From CAYJMQ01 sp964392415 (lineage in GTDB: Bacteria > Bdellovibrionota > JACOXK01 > 2-02-FULL-40-11), in assembly GCA_964392415.1 (NCBI GenBank), contig CAYMPL010000015.1:1-31267 (forward strand): 31,267 nucleotides of DNA, in the 5' to 3' direction. This document shows, in pieces, positions 1-6,394 of the stretch (positions within the stretch are counted from its first letter, which is position 1; every line of letters begins with the position of its first letter). Both the position numbers and the translations under genes were made by a program. The notes under the pieces were generated by a model. That model saw nothing but the letters and a program-made list of their open reading frames with translations. It ran no database searches and was not told where the DNA came from.

Positions 1-1
1 T

Positions 2-301
2 TCATGGAAGTTTGATCTTTTTTCGGATCCGAGGCGGGAAATCTATAAACTTTTCGGTCTGGGGCGGGCAAAGCCGTGGAAAATATTTCATCCGAGGACC
101 GTCATCAAATTTGTCACACTTGTTCTGAAAGGGACAAAAATTCAAAAGTCGAAAGAAGACGAATTCCAGATGGGGGGTGATTTTTTGATCGATGCCTCAG
201 GCCATCTTCGATATATTTTCCGGAGCGAAACTCCCGATGAACGTCCGTCTCTGCAAGAGTTATTGACTGTTATTAGATCGCTTGTTAAGGAGGATGTATG
301 A
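2..301 (+). CDS. Peroxiredoxin-like protein (AhpC/TSA-like, PRXL2 type), C-terminal part only
   Basis: The gene runs off the left edge, so only its last 99 codons are visible, read in the frame starting at base 2 and ending in TGA at 299-301. The segment around residues 55-80 of this fragment (GGDFLIDASGHLRYIFRS followed by DERPS) matches the closing strand and helix of the peroxiredoxin-like AhpC/TSA family, where a 'GG-F-id-G-i-y-RS-DrPs' pattern is usual. The peroxidatic cysteine would lie upstream, outside the window, so activity cannot be judged. The stop codon overlaps the start of the next gene (ATGA, 298-301), so the two are probably translationally coupled. A thiol-redox role is inferred from the family only. 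Confidence 0.65.
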   Translation, partial: SWKFDLFSDPRREIYKLFGLGRAKPWKIFHPRTVIKFVTLVLKGTKIQKSKEDEFQMGGDFLIDASGHLRYIFRSETPDERPSLQELLTVIRSLVKEDV

Positions 302-1146
302 GAAAAAATATCATAAGAAACGCAATGGTTTTAATTCTGCCTTTTTTAATAATATCAATGACACGGTGCAAGGAGGCACAGGCAGATGAAAAATTAAGTA
401 AGATGGAGTTTGTCAACGTTCAAACAGTGGCCTTTGAAATGGGTGATCCTAATGGAGACAGCGATGAACCTCTTCATACAGTGGTATTGACAAAAGAGTT
501 TGAGATTTTAAAAACAGAAGTCACCCAAAGGCAGTGGTTTCAAGTGATGGGATATAATCCTTCCTCTTTTAAGGGGGGAGAAGGAGATCGGAACAAACTT
601 GGAAATAATCCTGATCATCCGGTAGAGAATGTGAGTTGGGATGAGATTCAACAATTCATGATAAAGCTGAATGAGAGAAATGATGGATATCGTTATCGTC
701 TCCCGACAGAAGCAGAGTGGGAATGTGCGGCACGGGGATTAAAGCCAGAAGAGTGGGACAGATTGATAAAAGAAGGCCGGCCAGCTCCCGCCTATTCATT
801 TGGTGATGATAGCGCTTTACTCACTGAATTTGCCTGGTTTTCTGGGAATTCAGGCAACCAAACTCAAGCTGCAGCCCAGAAGAAGCCAAATCCCTTTGGA
901 CTTTATGACATGCATGGGAATGTTTGGGAGTGGGTGCTTGACCCCTATAGCAGCGATTATTCAAAAGCTGTCTCCCAGGAAAAAGCAGCAGAAATCCAAA
1001 TAGCACCTGCGTCAGCCTTATACTACGTTCTCCGTGGCGGCAGTTCGCTTGACAAGCCAAGGCGTCTGCGGTCTGCGAACCGCGAGCGTCGGACGAACGA
1101 CGGTCGCAGCAATGATGTCGGTTTCCGGCTGTTAAGGACAAAATAA
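298..1146 (+). CDS. Exported formylglycine-generating-enzyme (FGE/sulfatase-modifying) fold protein
   Basis: This 282-residue protein has an N-terminal hydrophobic export segment (residues 8-22). A cysteine follows at residue 24, but the lipobox is poor, so lipoprotein status is unsure. The rest is an FGE-sulfatase domain: an EMGD start, KTEVTQRQWFQVMGYNPS, PVENVSWDE, YRLPTEAEWECAARG, GLYDMHGNVWEW and the closing RGGSS...RSANR...VGFRL. The family covers true formylglycine-generating enzymes and many C-type-lectin-fold proteins that only bind ligands, and I do not see the paired catalytic cysteines of aerobic FGE. The start has a good ribosome-binding site (AAGGAGG, 287-293) and overlaps the upstream stop. 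From residue 249 on, the DNA turns visibly GC-rich (about 61% over 1044-1133 by my count), unlike the AT-rich start of the gene, and this segment is repeated exactly at 4990. It resembles the variable end of DGR target proteins. Confidence 0.85.
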   Translation: MRKNIIRNAMVLILPFLIISMTRCKEAQADEKLSKMEFVNVQTVAFEMGDPNGDSDEPLHTVVLTKEFEILKTEVTQRQWFQVMGYNPSSFKGGEGDRNKLGNNPDHPVENVSWDEIQQFMIKLNERNDGYRYRLPTEAEWECAARGLKPEEWDRLIKEGRPAPAYSFGDDSALLTEFAWFSGNSGNQTQAAAQKKPNPFGLYDMHGNVWEWVLDPYSSDYSKAVSQEKAAEIQIAPASALYYVLRGGSSLDKPRRLRSANRERRTNDGRSNDVGFRLLRTK

Positions 1147-1207
1147 CGAAAGGGATTTATCCTTCTTCCGGATTGAAGACTCCTTTTCGAATTTTGATTT
1201 TTGCGGA
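1044..1207. repeat. 164-bp perfect direct repeat, copy A
   Basis: Bases 1044-1207 are identical to 4990-5153. The identity ends sharply on both sides (G versus C before it, A versus G after it). Copy A holds the last 33 codons of the FGE gene, its stop, a 10-base gap and then the antisense of the last 51 bases of the ppiD-like gene. It is therefore a junction of two convergent genes. Copy A is contiguous with the intact FGE gene and copy B with the intact ppiD-like gene, so together they bracket the module at 1208-4989. Confidence 0.95.
1157..1207 (-). pseudogene. 3' fragment of the ppiD-like gene (last 16 codons plus stop)
   Basis: The minus strand here repeats the final 51 bases of the PpiD-like gene (5103-5153), ending in the same residues (KGVFNPEEG, stop). 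No start or upstream part of that gene exists on this side. This is a leftover of the duplication that made the 164-bp direct repeats. It is unlikely to be expressed as protein. Confidence 0.8.
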
Positions 1208-1265
1208 AAAAAAAGAATACCGAAGAAAGGTGCATCCCGACTAACATATCTCATCAAATCCGGAA

Positions 1266-2891
1266 CTACCTCTGAAGTTTGGAAAACTCAGAAAGCATTT
1301 CCTGGCTCTTTGATAGCCATTCCCCTTCCTTCAAGTCTACGGGAAAAACCTTTTTTTCAGAAAAATAGGAATTAAAGAACCGAACCCCTTCACGATAAGC
1401 GATTTTTAATTCTTCCATGGCTGGATTCACCATTTCCCGTTTTTTTTCTCGGATTTCAAATCGCTTTTTTTCTATTTCCCTTCGGTGGCTTTCATGAGTT
1501 CCAAAATCATTATATCCAAATACCTCCAAAACGTCTGTAACGGCTCTTTTAAGTGTGCCTGGAAAAGGGCCATTTATTTCATTGTGAAGTCGAAGAATCT
1601 CTTTTTCCATCGGCTCAATAGTAATTTCATAACTCTGCGTGTCCATTTCAAAACGTTCGATCGCATTTCTCAGCTGCCTCTCGATTTCTTTGGTTTTAGA
1701 ATGCATGGTAGAAGTATCATTTGGTTTTTGAACTGTTTCAGAATCTATCCGTTGCTTAATTTCAGAAATATTTTCTGCCATCTTCGTGAAATGTGATCCA
1801 CCTATCACCCCCCCTATGCAAGTCAGTATTGCCTCTCTCGTCATTCTCTCCTTCGCAACCATAGGATTTTCATTTGCTGCATCTTCATTTGTATTTTCGT
1901 TATTCTCTTGGGACTCCTCCGTAGGAGTTTCGTCTATGTTATGCTTTATTTTCCATTGTTTTGTTAATCTATCGAGATGTCTTATTAAGGAATCAGAAAA
2001 TTCATCGTCTTTGACACCATCTCTTACCTTTTGAACCGTCTCGTCAAGTAGCTCCAATGGCAATTTATCAAAGAGTATATCCATGGCTTCTCTTTTCCTG
2101 GTTTCATCTACACCCGGATTTTGAAGGATCGAAAGTAAGGGAAGATAAATGAGATCGTGATCAAAATATCCTAAATATGAAATAACTACACTTCCCTCAC
2201 CAAAATTATCATCTGTTATGGCATGTTCAAAAAAATCATTTAAGAATAAACGTTGCAATGTTTCATCTCTTGACCATGCGATGGCTCGCATCACTGAATC
2301 CTTTTTGTCAAAATCATTTTTAAATTCTGCCTTTCCATTTAAAATGGTACGAAAATAAGGAGAATATTTTTCACGATCGAAAAAACGTGTCATATCATAT
2401 GCTACTGTGAATTCTCTATTAAATCCCCAATCCTCAAAATCCTTCACAAATTGTTCGAAACTTCTCTGATTGTTTTCAATCTGGTTAAGAGTATCTTTTG
2501 CCACGAGTCTTATATGGGAGGGTAGATCGTCATGCGTTAAGAACTTTTTAACCGCATTTTTTGCTGATGGAGCATTTGTATATTTCAGCGCAACCAATAC
2601 ATTATGGATGACCTCTCGATCCGTATCGAATAAAGCATTTTCCAGCGCCTGAATTACTTGAGGGTGGTTCTGCGCGATGCGTCCATCTCTAAGGCTATTC
2701 TTAAATTTGTCTGCCGCTGCGCGTCTCTCGTCGACAGAATTTAAATTGCGAAGACTTGCCACCTCTTCTTCAATGTGATCGGGATAAACATCCCTACCAT
2801 CTCTATCCTCGGCCTCCGCGAAGGCTGAAGAAATAAAGAGATGAAACAGAGCCATTGTGATCAGGATGATTTTTTCTGTGATATGCTTCAT
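1266..2891 (-). CDS. Exported helical-repeat (HEAT-like) and coiled-coil protein, function unknown
   Basis: This 541-residue protein starts with a clear signal peptide (MKHITEKIILITMALFHLF, likely cleavage after SSAFA, residue 25). Residues about 35-145 are helical with a HEAT-like rhythm (HPQVIQALENALFDTDREV, then VIHNVLVALKYTNAPSAKNA), suggesting a protein-binding scaffold. A low-complexity Glu/Asn stretch follows near residues 320-345, then a short Gly-rich hydrophobic segment (ILTCIGGVIGG). After that comes a long charged coiled coil to about residue 510. No catalytic motif was recognised. The start codon overlaps the stop of the upstream gene by four bases (ATGA), so the two are translationally coupled. 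The first 25 codons are a near copy of those of the partner gene. A periplasmic or surface scaffold acting with the partner is inference. Confidence 0.75.
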   Translation of the reverse strand: MKHITEKIILITMALFHLFISSAFAEAEDRDGRDVYPDHIEEEVASLRNLNSVDERRAAADKFKNSLRDGRIAQNHPQVIQALENALFDTDREVIHNVLVALKYTNAPSAKNAVKKFLTHDDLPSHIRLVAKDTLNQIENNQRSFEQFVKDFEDWGFNREFTVAYDMTRFFDREKYSPYFRTILNGKAEFKNDFDKKDSVMRAIAWSRDETLQRLFLNDFFEHAITDDNFGEGSVVISYLGYFDHDLIYLPLLSILQNPGVDETRKREAMDILFDKLPLELLDETVQKVRDGVKDDEFSDSLIRHLDRLTKQWKIKHNIDETPTEESQENNENTNEDAANENPMVAKERMTREAILTCIGGVIGGSHFTKMAENISEIKQRIDSETVQKPNDTSTMHSKTKEIERQLRNAIERFEMDTQSYEITIEPMEKEILRLHNEINGPFPGTLKRAVTDVLEVFGYNDFGTHESHRREIEKKRFEIREKKREMVNPAMEELKIAYREGVRFFNSYFSEKKVFPVDLKEGEWLSKSQEMLSEFSKLQR

Positions 2892-2892
2892 G
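2818..2892 (-). repeat. Signal-peptide coding repeat, copy 1
   Basis: The 75 bases 2818-2892 match 4701-4775 with only four substitutions by eye. They encode the signal peptide of the 541-residue protein. The match stops at the cleavage site, after which the two genes share nothing obvious, so only the export signal was duplicated or converted. Confidence 0.9.
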
Positions 2893-4774
2893 GCTGACGC
2901 CTTTTTTTAAGTTCAAGTTCGACTCCGCAGCTTCCTTCGCAGTCATTTGATTCGAGTGATCTGGAACCTTCGAGATGAAAAAGAATCGGTTCTATATTGG
3001 CCACGAATCGTCCGCCAACCCTTCGTTCCGAACCAGAAAAATAAGGAGGCATATCTTCAGTCAATCTCCCTTGGAGAAAGGCGCTTGCAGCGACATCATC
3101 AATGGTTGCCCCTGCCTCAACGCGACCTCTCCAGCCGAACTGATTTCCAACAACAATGGCATCCAACAATAGGGCTGCATCATAGTCATCGATTCCTTCC
3201 CTTGCTAATTGAAGCCTAGCATCCGAATGAACGCTCACACGATCAGGAACAAGAACCGTGTTCATTTTCGATACGTTGATAAAACCGGGTTTGATATGGC
3301 CCCTGATTTCATGATCGAATTTCAGATTGCCATTCATATGTTGATGTTCAAGCCTAGCTCCAACACTCAGATCAACATCCGCTTGAGGCCCGACTTTTCC
3401 ATCTTGATTTATAGAAAACAAAGTATTGACAATTCCTCTTGTGTCTACGAGCAGATTTAGATCCTCTTTATCGATGACATTTATCCCAGCGCCCTGATCA
3501 ATATATAAATGAAGATATCCAATACCGCTTTTCATTTTTTGTCTATAGCCGAGGGAGGCGCCGACATGGCCGGGAAAATTGGAATCTTGATAATATCTCC
3601 CATCGGCTGCAACTGCCGCATAGGTCGACGTTGAATCGCTTCCTAAGACAATCCGCGCCTGCGCGTCTCTTGAGTCGTTTTTCATGTTGAGTCCGATGAT
3701 GGAGTGTGTCGGTTGCGTCAATTCATCGGTCAACCTCGCATCGGAGCCAACCGCATCCTCCAGAAAATTCATTTGTTCGCTGGGAACATTTCCTACTGTG
3801 CGCCCAAAGGGCTTCGACAAACGATAAGTAAGCGTGTGATCTCTTTCCCCCTGATCCAAAACTCTCGCACCCTCGCCATTCCGGCTTGTGCTTAGCGTGT
3901 CATAATTGATTTTGTGTATTTTTTTTCGATCGTTCGGATCCGACAAGGTGAGTGTTGAATGATAAATTCCATTATCCTGTTGAAAATCCGTGACCAAAAC
4001 ATTTTTAAATCCCAAGGCTTTGGCAATTTCACCTTGGGCAGATGCAATATCTCGACAAACGCCTGCTTTTTGAGAAGGCTTCGCATTTGCGGCTGTCAGC
4101 AATTCCCCGGTCGTTATCATTTTTCCGATTTCTGAAATACCCTTGTTATTTCTTCTTTCATCGTAATTGCTTGAAAAGACAGCTCCATACATTTGGATTA
4201 AGGCAAGCTTCTCATCCGTATTGAGGTTTTGGCGAGCGTTAATATTTCTCAATTCATTTAAAAATAATGTTTCGAATTCATCGGCAGTGGTTGCCTGATT
4301 TCCTTGTTTAAATGTGTCGTGAAACGCTTTTAAAATATTAAGATCGCTTGCCGAAAAATTATGGTCTGGAAATGACTCTTTTAAAGCCTCTTCAATCTCC
4401 ACATCATCGAGAGAGGCGCTTCTCAAACTGAAATACATTTGGGCGAGGCGGAGTGGTTTCTCTGATAGTTCATGATATGAAGTTGGAATCTTTCCTTGCA
4501 ATGCCGTCGTTGAAAAGGGATCAAGAACGAGACATCCTTTCAGATCAAGGTCGCTGTCATCATCGTAAGATGCACGGTCAAAGAGTCTTCCTCTTCGATC
4601 GAACACCTTGATGCCCATGTCGGCAACATAATCGGCCAACGTCAAAGGGACATCTAATTCTGTCCGTTTTTCATCACAAAACGTGTCATTCTCTCCTCCC
4701 GCAAAGGCTGAAGAAATAAAGAGATGAAACAGAGCCATGGTGACCAGGAAGATTTTTTCTGTGATATGCTTCAT
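2888..4774 (-). CDS. Exported transglutaminase-like protein with a beta-rich C-terminal half
   Basis: This 628-residue protein has a signal peptide (residues 1-25, ending SSAFA). Residues about 130-295 look like a transglutaminase/cysteine-protease-like fold: GVCRDIASAQGEIAKALGF with Cys240, IYHSTLTL with His272 and KINYD with Asp292, in the order and spacing of the Cys-His-Asp triad of that superfamily. From about residue 360 the sequence becomes short alternating strands with many Gly, Asp and aromatic residues (HVGASLGYRQKMKSGIGYLHLY, VDLSVGARLEHQHMNGNLKF), resembling an outer-membrane beta-barrel or a beta-repeat. Two cysteines sit near the C-terminus (DCEGSCG). A good Shine-Dalgarno (AGAGGG) lies 7 bases before the ATG. 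It is the first gene of the module. The substrate is unknown; cleavage or cross-linking of envelope peptides is a guess. Confidence 0.75.
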   Translation of the reverse strand: MKHITEKIFLVTMALFHLFISSAFAGGENDTFCDEKRTELDVPLTLADYVADMGIKVFDRRGRLFDRASYDDDSDLDLKGCLVLDPFSTTALQGKIPTSYHELSEKPLRLAQMYFSLRSASLDDVEIEEALKESFPDHNFSASDLNILKAFHDTFKQGNQATTADEFETLFLNELRNINARQNLNTDEKLALIQMYGAVFSSNYDERRNNKGISEIGKMITTGELLTAANAKPSQKAGVCRDIASAQGEIAKALGFKNVLVTDFQQDNGIYHSTLTLSDPNDRKKIHKINYDTLSTSRNGEGARVLDQGERDHTLTYRLSKPFGRTVGNVPSEQMNFLEDAVGSDARLTDELTQPTHSIIGLNMKNDSRDAQARIVLGSDSTSTYAAVAADGRYYQDSNFPGHVGASLGYRQKMKSGIGYLHLYIDQGAGINVIDKEDLNLLVDTRGIVNTLFSINQDGKVGPQADVDLSVGARLEHQHMNGNLKFDHEIRGHIKPGFINVSKMNTVLVPDRVSVHSDARLQLAREGIDDYDAALLLDAIVVGNQFGWRGRVEAGATIDDVAASAFLQGRLTEDMPPYFSGSERRVGGRFVANIEPILFHLEGSRSLESNDCEGSCGVELELKKRRQP

Positions 4775-4775
4775 G
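4701..4775 (-). repeat. Signal-peptide coding repeat, copy 2
   Basis: This is the second copy of the 75-base segment at 2818-2892, 71 of 75 bases identical by eye. It encodes the signal peptide of the transglutaminase-like protein. Confidence 0.9.
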
Positions 4776-4867
4776 ACGATTCCCTCTAACCATGTTTAAA
4801 GCAAAAAAAGTGCCAAATAAGATAAAAGTAGACGCCCTATAACCCCTTGAAAATAAAGGTTTTTTAA

Positions 4868-4882
4868 AATGAGAATCTCATT
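4868..4882. promoter_or_regulatory. 15-base palindrome, candidate operator of the two-gene module
   Basis: AATGAGAATCTCATT consists of two perfect 7-base arms around a single central A. It lies about 95 bases before the start codon of the transglutaminase-like gene, in the only intergenic space that can hold its promoter. The 7-1-7 symmetry recalls dimeric repressor sites. It is only loosely like a Fur box, and no cognate regulator lies nearby. Confidence 0.35.
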
Positions 4883-4989
4883 AAAATATTTTCCGATGCT
4901 TACGGATTTTTCAAATGTGAAGAAATTTGACAAGCAGATGAAAATAAGGATGTCACCACGTTGAAAAAGAATCGGCATAATCGATAGAC

Positions 4990-5092
4990 TTCGCTTGACA
5001 AGCCAAGGCGTCTGCGGTCTGCGAACCGCGAGCGTCGGACGAACGACGGTCGCAGCAATGATGTCGGTTTCCGGCTGTTAAGGACAAAATAA
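4990..5092 (+). pseudogene. 3' fragment of the FGE-fold gene (last 33 codons plus stop)
   Basis: These 103 bases repeat the end of the FGE gene exactly (1044-1146), from just after its RGGS motif to its TAA stop. There is no FGE reading frame upstream; the preceding DNA is the module promoter region. It cannot be expressed as a full domain, but it could serve as a donor sequence for gene conversion. Confidence 0.8.
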
Positions 5093-5153
5093 CGAAAGGG
5101 ATTTATCCTTCTTCCGGATTGAAGACTCCTTTTCGAATTTTGATTTTTGCGGA
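4990..5153. repeat. 164-bp perfect direct repeat, copy B
   Basis: Identical to 1044-1207. Copy B is continuous with the intact ppiD-like gene on its right (its last 51 bases are 5103-5153). On its left it holds a truncated 103-base 3' end of the FGE gene with no gene body. Confidence 0.95.
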
Positions 5154-6314
5154 GGTTCTTAGGTCTCGGAGCCATTGCGTGTAGGCGTCGTACTGTTTTT
5201 GATTGAGCGCGGTCTGGAGTTCCTGTTTTTCATCGAATTTTTTGGGATCGGCGTATTGGCGTTCTTTAATTTTAAGGATATAGAATCGGTTTTTCAAAAT
5301 GAGGAAGCGATCGAAGAAAGCCCCTTTTTTTAGCTCAAACGCGCGATCCATGATTTCCGGCGCCTCTCCCATTTTGGGAATGAATTTTGTGCTTCGCGGG
5401 AAGTGTCCCGTTTCATCCCAGGAAAGCCCCCCCTTTTTTAATATTTTTCCAAAGTCCTTGTTATTTCGATTGCGCCAAAGCTCGTCAGTGAGCTCTTTTG
5501 CGAACTTTGTTCGCTGATCTTCCAAGAGGAGAGTTTGAAAAATTTCTGATTTCACTTCCTCAAATAATTTTGTTTTTTCTTCATCTTTATTTTTGGTTTT
5601 ATAAAGGTGCCTGTTATTTGTGTAATAATTTTGAGCTCTTTTTAGATTTTCCTCTTTAAGGGTGAATGCTTCTATTTGCTGTGAGGTCGCAGAGACACGG
5701 CTGGAGATCATAGATCGGGCATCAGGATTTATTTCAATAAATTGAATGTTGACTTTATCATTTTTCAAAACATAATCTTTGAATACTTCATCGGGCGAGA
5801 CTTTGACCTGACTTCTGAGGAGGGTAATAACTTTGCGCTGCAAAAGATCGGTTCGAATGTTGTTTTCAAATTCCTGGGGCGTGATCCGGTTGGCTTTGAG
5901 AAGCGATAGATAAAGATCCTTGTCAAATTTCCCCTCCTTTTGAAAATAAGGGAGCTGAACCAGCTGATCCCGAACCTCGGCATCCGTGGTTTTGAGTTCC
6001 AATTTCTCAGCCCCGGACACGACCAAACGCTGATCGATCAGTTCATTCAGTGTCACCTGTTTTAAATTAAACTGATTTTCCAGATCTTGCGTAAATTTAT
6101 CTTTCAAAATGTTTTGATACATTCGTAAGGTGTTTTGATAGCTGTTTTGAAATTCCTGAACGGTAATTTTTTTTCCATTGACGGATGCAACCTCCGTGGG
6201 GGCAAGCGATCTTCCAAAGTCGCCATAGAAACCCCAAAAAATAAAGACAATCGAAATGAGCGTAATAAAAACAGTCAGAAGAAATTTCTGCCTTTTGCGA
6301 ATCGCCTGTAACAT
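5103..6314 (-). CDS. PpiD/SurA-like periplasmic chaperone without a clear parvulin domain
   Basis: This 403-residue protein has a single N-terminal membrane anchor (residues 12-30, FLLTVFITLISIVFIFWGF). It is followed by the SurA_N-type helical domain seen in PpiD: ASVNGKKITVQEFQNSYQ, TLNELIDQRLVVSGAEKL and EFENNIRTDLLQRKVI, about residues 40-175. PpiD proteins then carry a parvulin (PPIC) prolyl isomerase domain with a conserved HIL motif. Here the matching region has no such motif, only a PPIC-like ending (DRAFELKKGAFF...FYILKIKER). The protein is also shorter than E. coli PpiD (623 residues). It is probably a membrane-anchored chaperone for exported proteins with isomerase activity lost or absent. 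Its 3' end is duplicated at 1157-1207. It is divergent from mreB. Confidence 0.75.
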   Translation of the reverse strand: MLQAIRKRQKFLLTVFITLISIVFIFWGFYGDFGRSLAPTEVASVNGKKITVQEFQNSYQNTLRMYQNILKDKFTQDLENQFNLKQVTLNELIDQRLVVSGAEKLELKTTDAEVRDQLVQLPYFQKEGKFDKDLYLSLLKANRITPQEFENNIRTDLLQRKVITLLRSQVKVSPDEVFKDYVLKNDKVNIQFIEINPDARSMISSRVSATSQQIEAFTLKEENLKRAQNYYTNNRHLYKTKNKDEEKTKLFEEVKSEIFQTLLLEDQRTKFAKELTDELWRNRNNKDFGKILKKGGLSWDETGHFPRSTKFIPKMGEAPEIMDRAFELKKGAFFDRFLILKNRFYILKIKERQYADPKKFDEKQELQTALNQKQYDAYTQWLRDLRTSAKIKIRKGVFNPEEG

Positions 6315-6359
6315 GGCTTGAGACTCTAGTGAGAGAAGGTCAGAAAAGCAACTATTTTA

Positions 6360-6388
6360 TTGATTTTGTTACAAAAAGTTGATTACAT
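6360..6388 (+). promoter_or_regulatory. Candidate promoter of the mreB-rodA-ino1 operon
   Basis: TTGATT (6360-6365), a 17-base spacer and TTACAT (6383-6388) form a sigma-70-like promoter. The -10 box ends six bases before the mreB ATG at 6395. There is no Shine-Dalgarno sequence before that ATG, so a leaderless transcript is suggested. The intergenic space to the divergent ppiD-like gene is only 80 bases. Confidence 0.45.
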
Positions 6389-6394
6389 CTTCCT

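Larger units (their letters stand above)
1208..4989 (-). other. Two-gene exported-protein module bracketed by 164-bp direct repeats (inferred insertion)
   Basis: The block between the two repeat copies contains only the two minus-strand genes 2888-4774 and 1266-2891 plus their promoter region. Removing it together with one repeat copy would restore a simple convergent pair, FGE gene then ppiD-like gene, with 10 bases between their stops. That is the pattern left by single-crossover integration of a circle carrying the 164-bp homology, or by duplication followed by change. No integrase, transposase or terminal inverted repeat is visible, so the mechanism is inferred. Confidence 0.5.
4775..5102. 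other. Gene-free stretch: module promoter region plus repeat copy B
   Basis: This stretch of 328 bases has no convincing gene. The left part (4775-4989) is AT-rich and must carry the promoter of the minus-strand module; it contains a 15-base palindrome (4868-4882). The right part is the start of repeat copy B, a dead 3' fragment of the FGE gene. Short open frames here have no ribosome-binding site and are partly antisense readings of the repeat. Confidence 0.7.

Noticed and set aside
1207..1232. Terminator of the 541-residue gene (minus-strand T8 after a small stem)
   Set aside because: The stem has only three base pairs; the T-run alone is not enough.
4845..4866. Intrinsic terminator (AACC...GGTT followed by T-run)
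   Set aside because: The stem is only four pairs with a large loop, and no plus-strand gene ends here.
4868..4882. Fur box
   Set aside because: The symmetry is similar, but the sequence departs from the Fur consensus and the module has no iron-related gene.
1044..5153. A complete diversity-generating retroelement with 1044-1146 as variable repeat and 4990-5092 as template
   Set aside because: The two copies are identical with no adenine-specific differences, the identity runs 61 bases past the FGE stop into another gene, and neither gene between them has reverse transcriptase motifs.
4796..5175. Small minus-strand open frames (60 and 91 codons) in the gap before the ppiD-like gene
   Set aside because: They have no ribosome-binding site. 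One crosses the AT-rich promoter region, and the other is an alternative-frame reading of repeat copy B.
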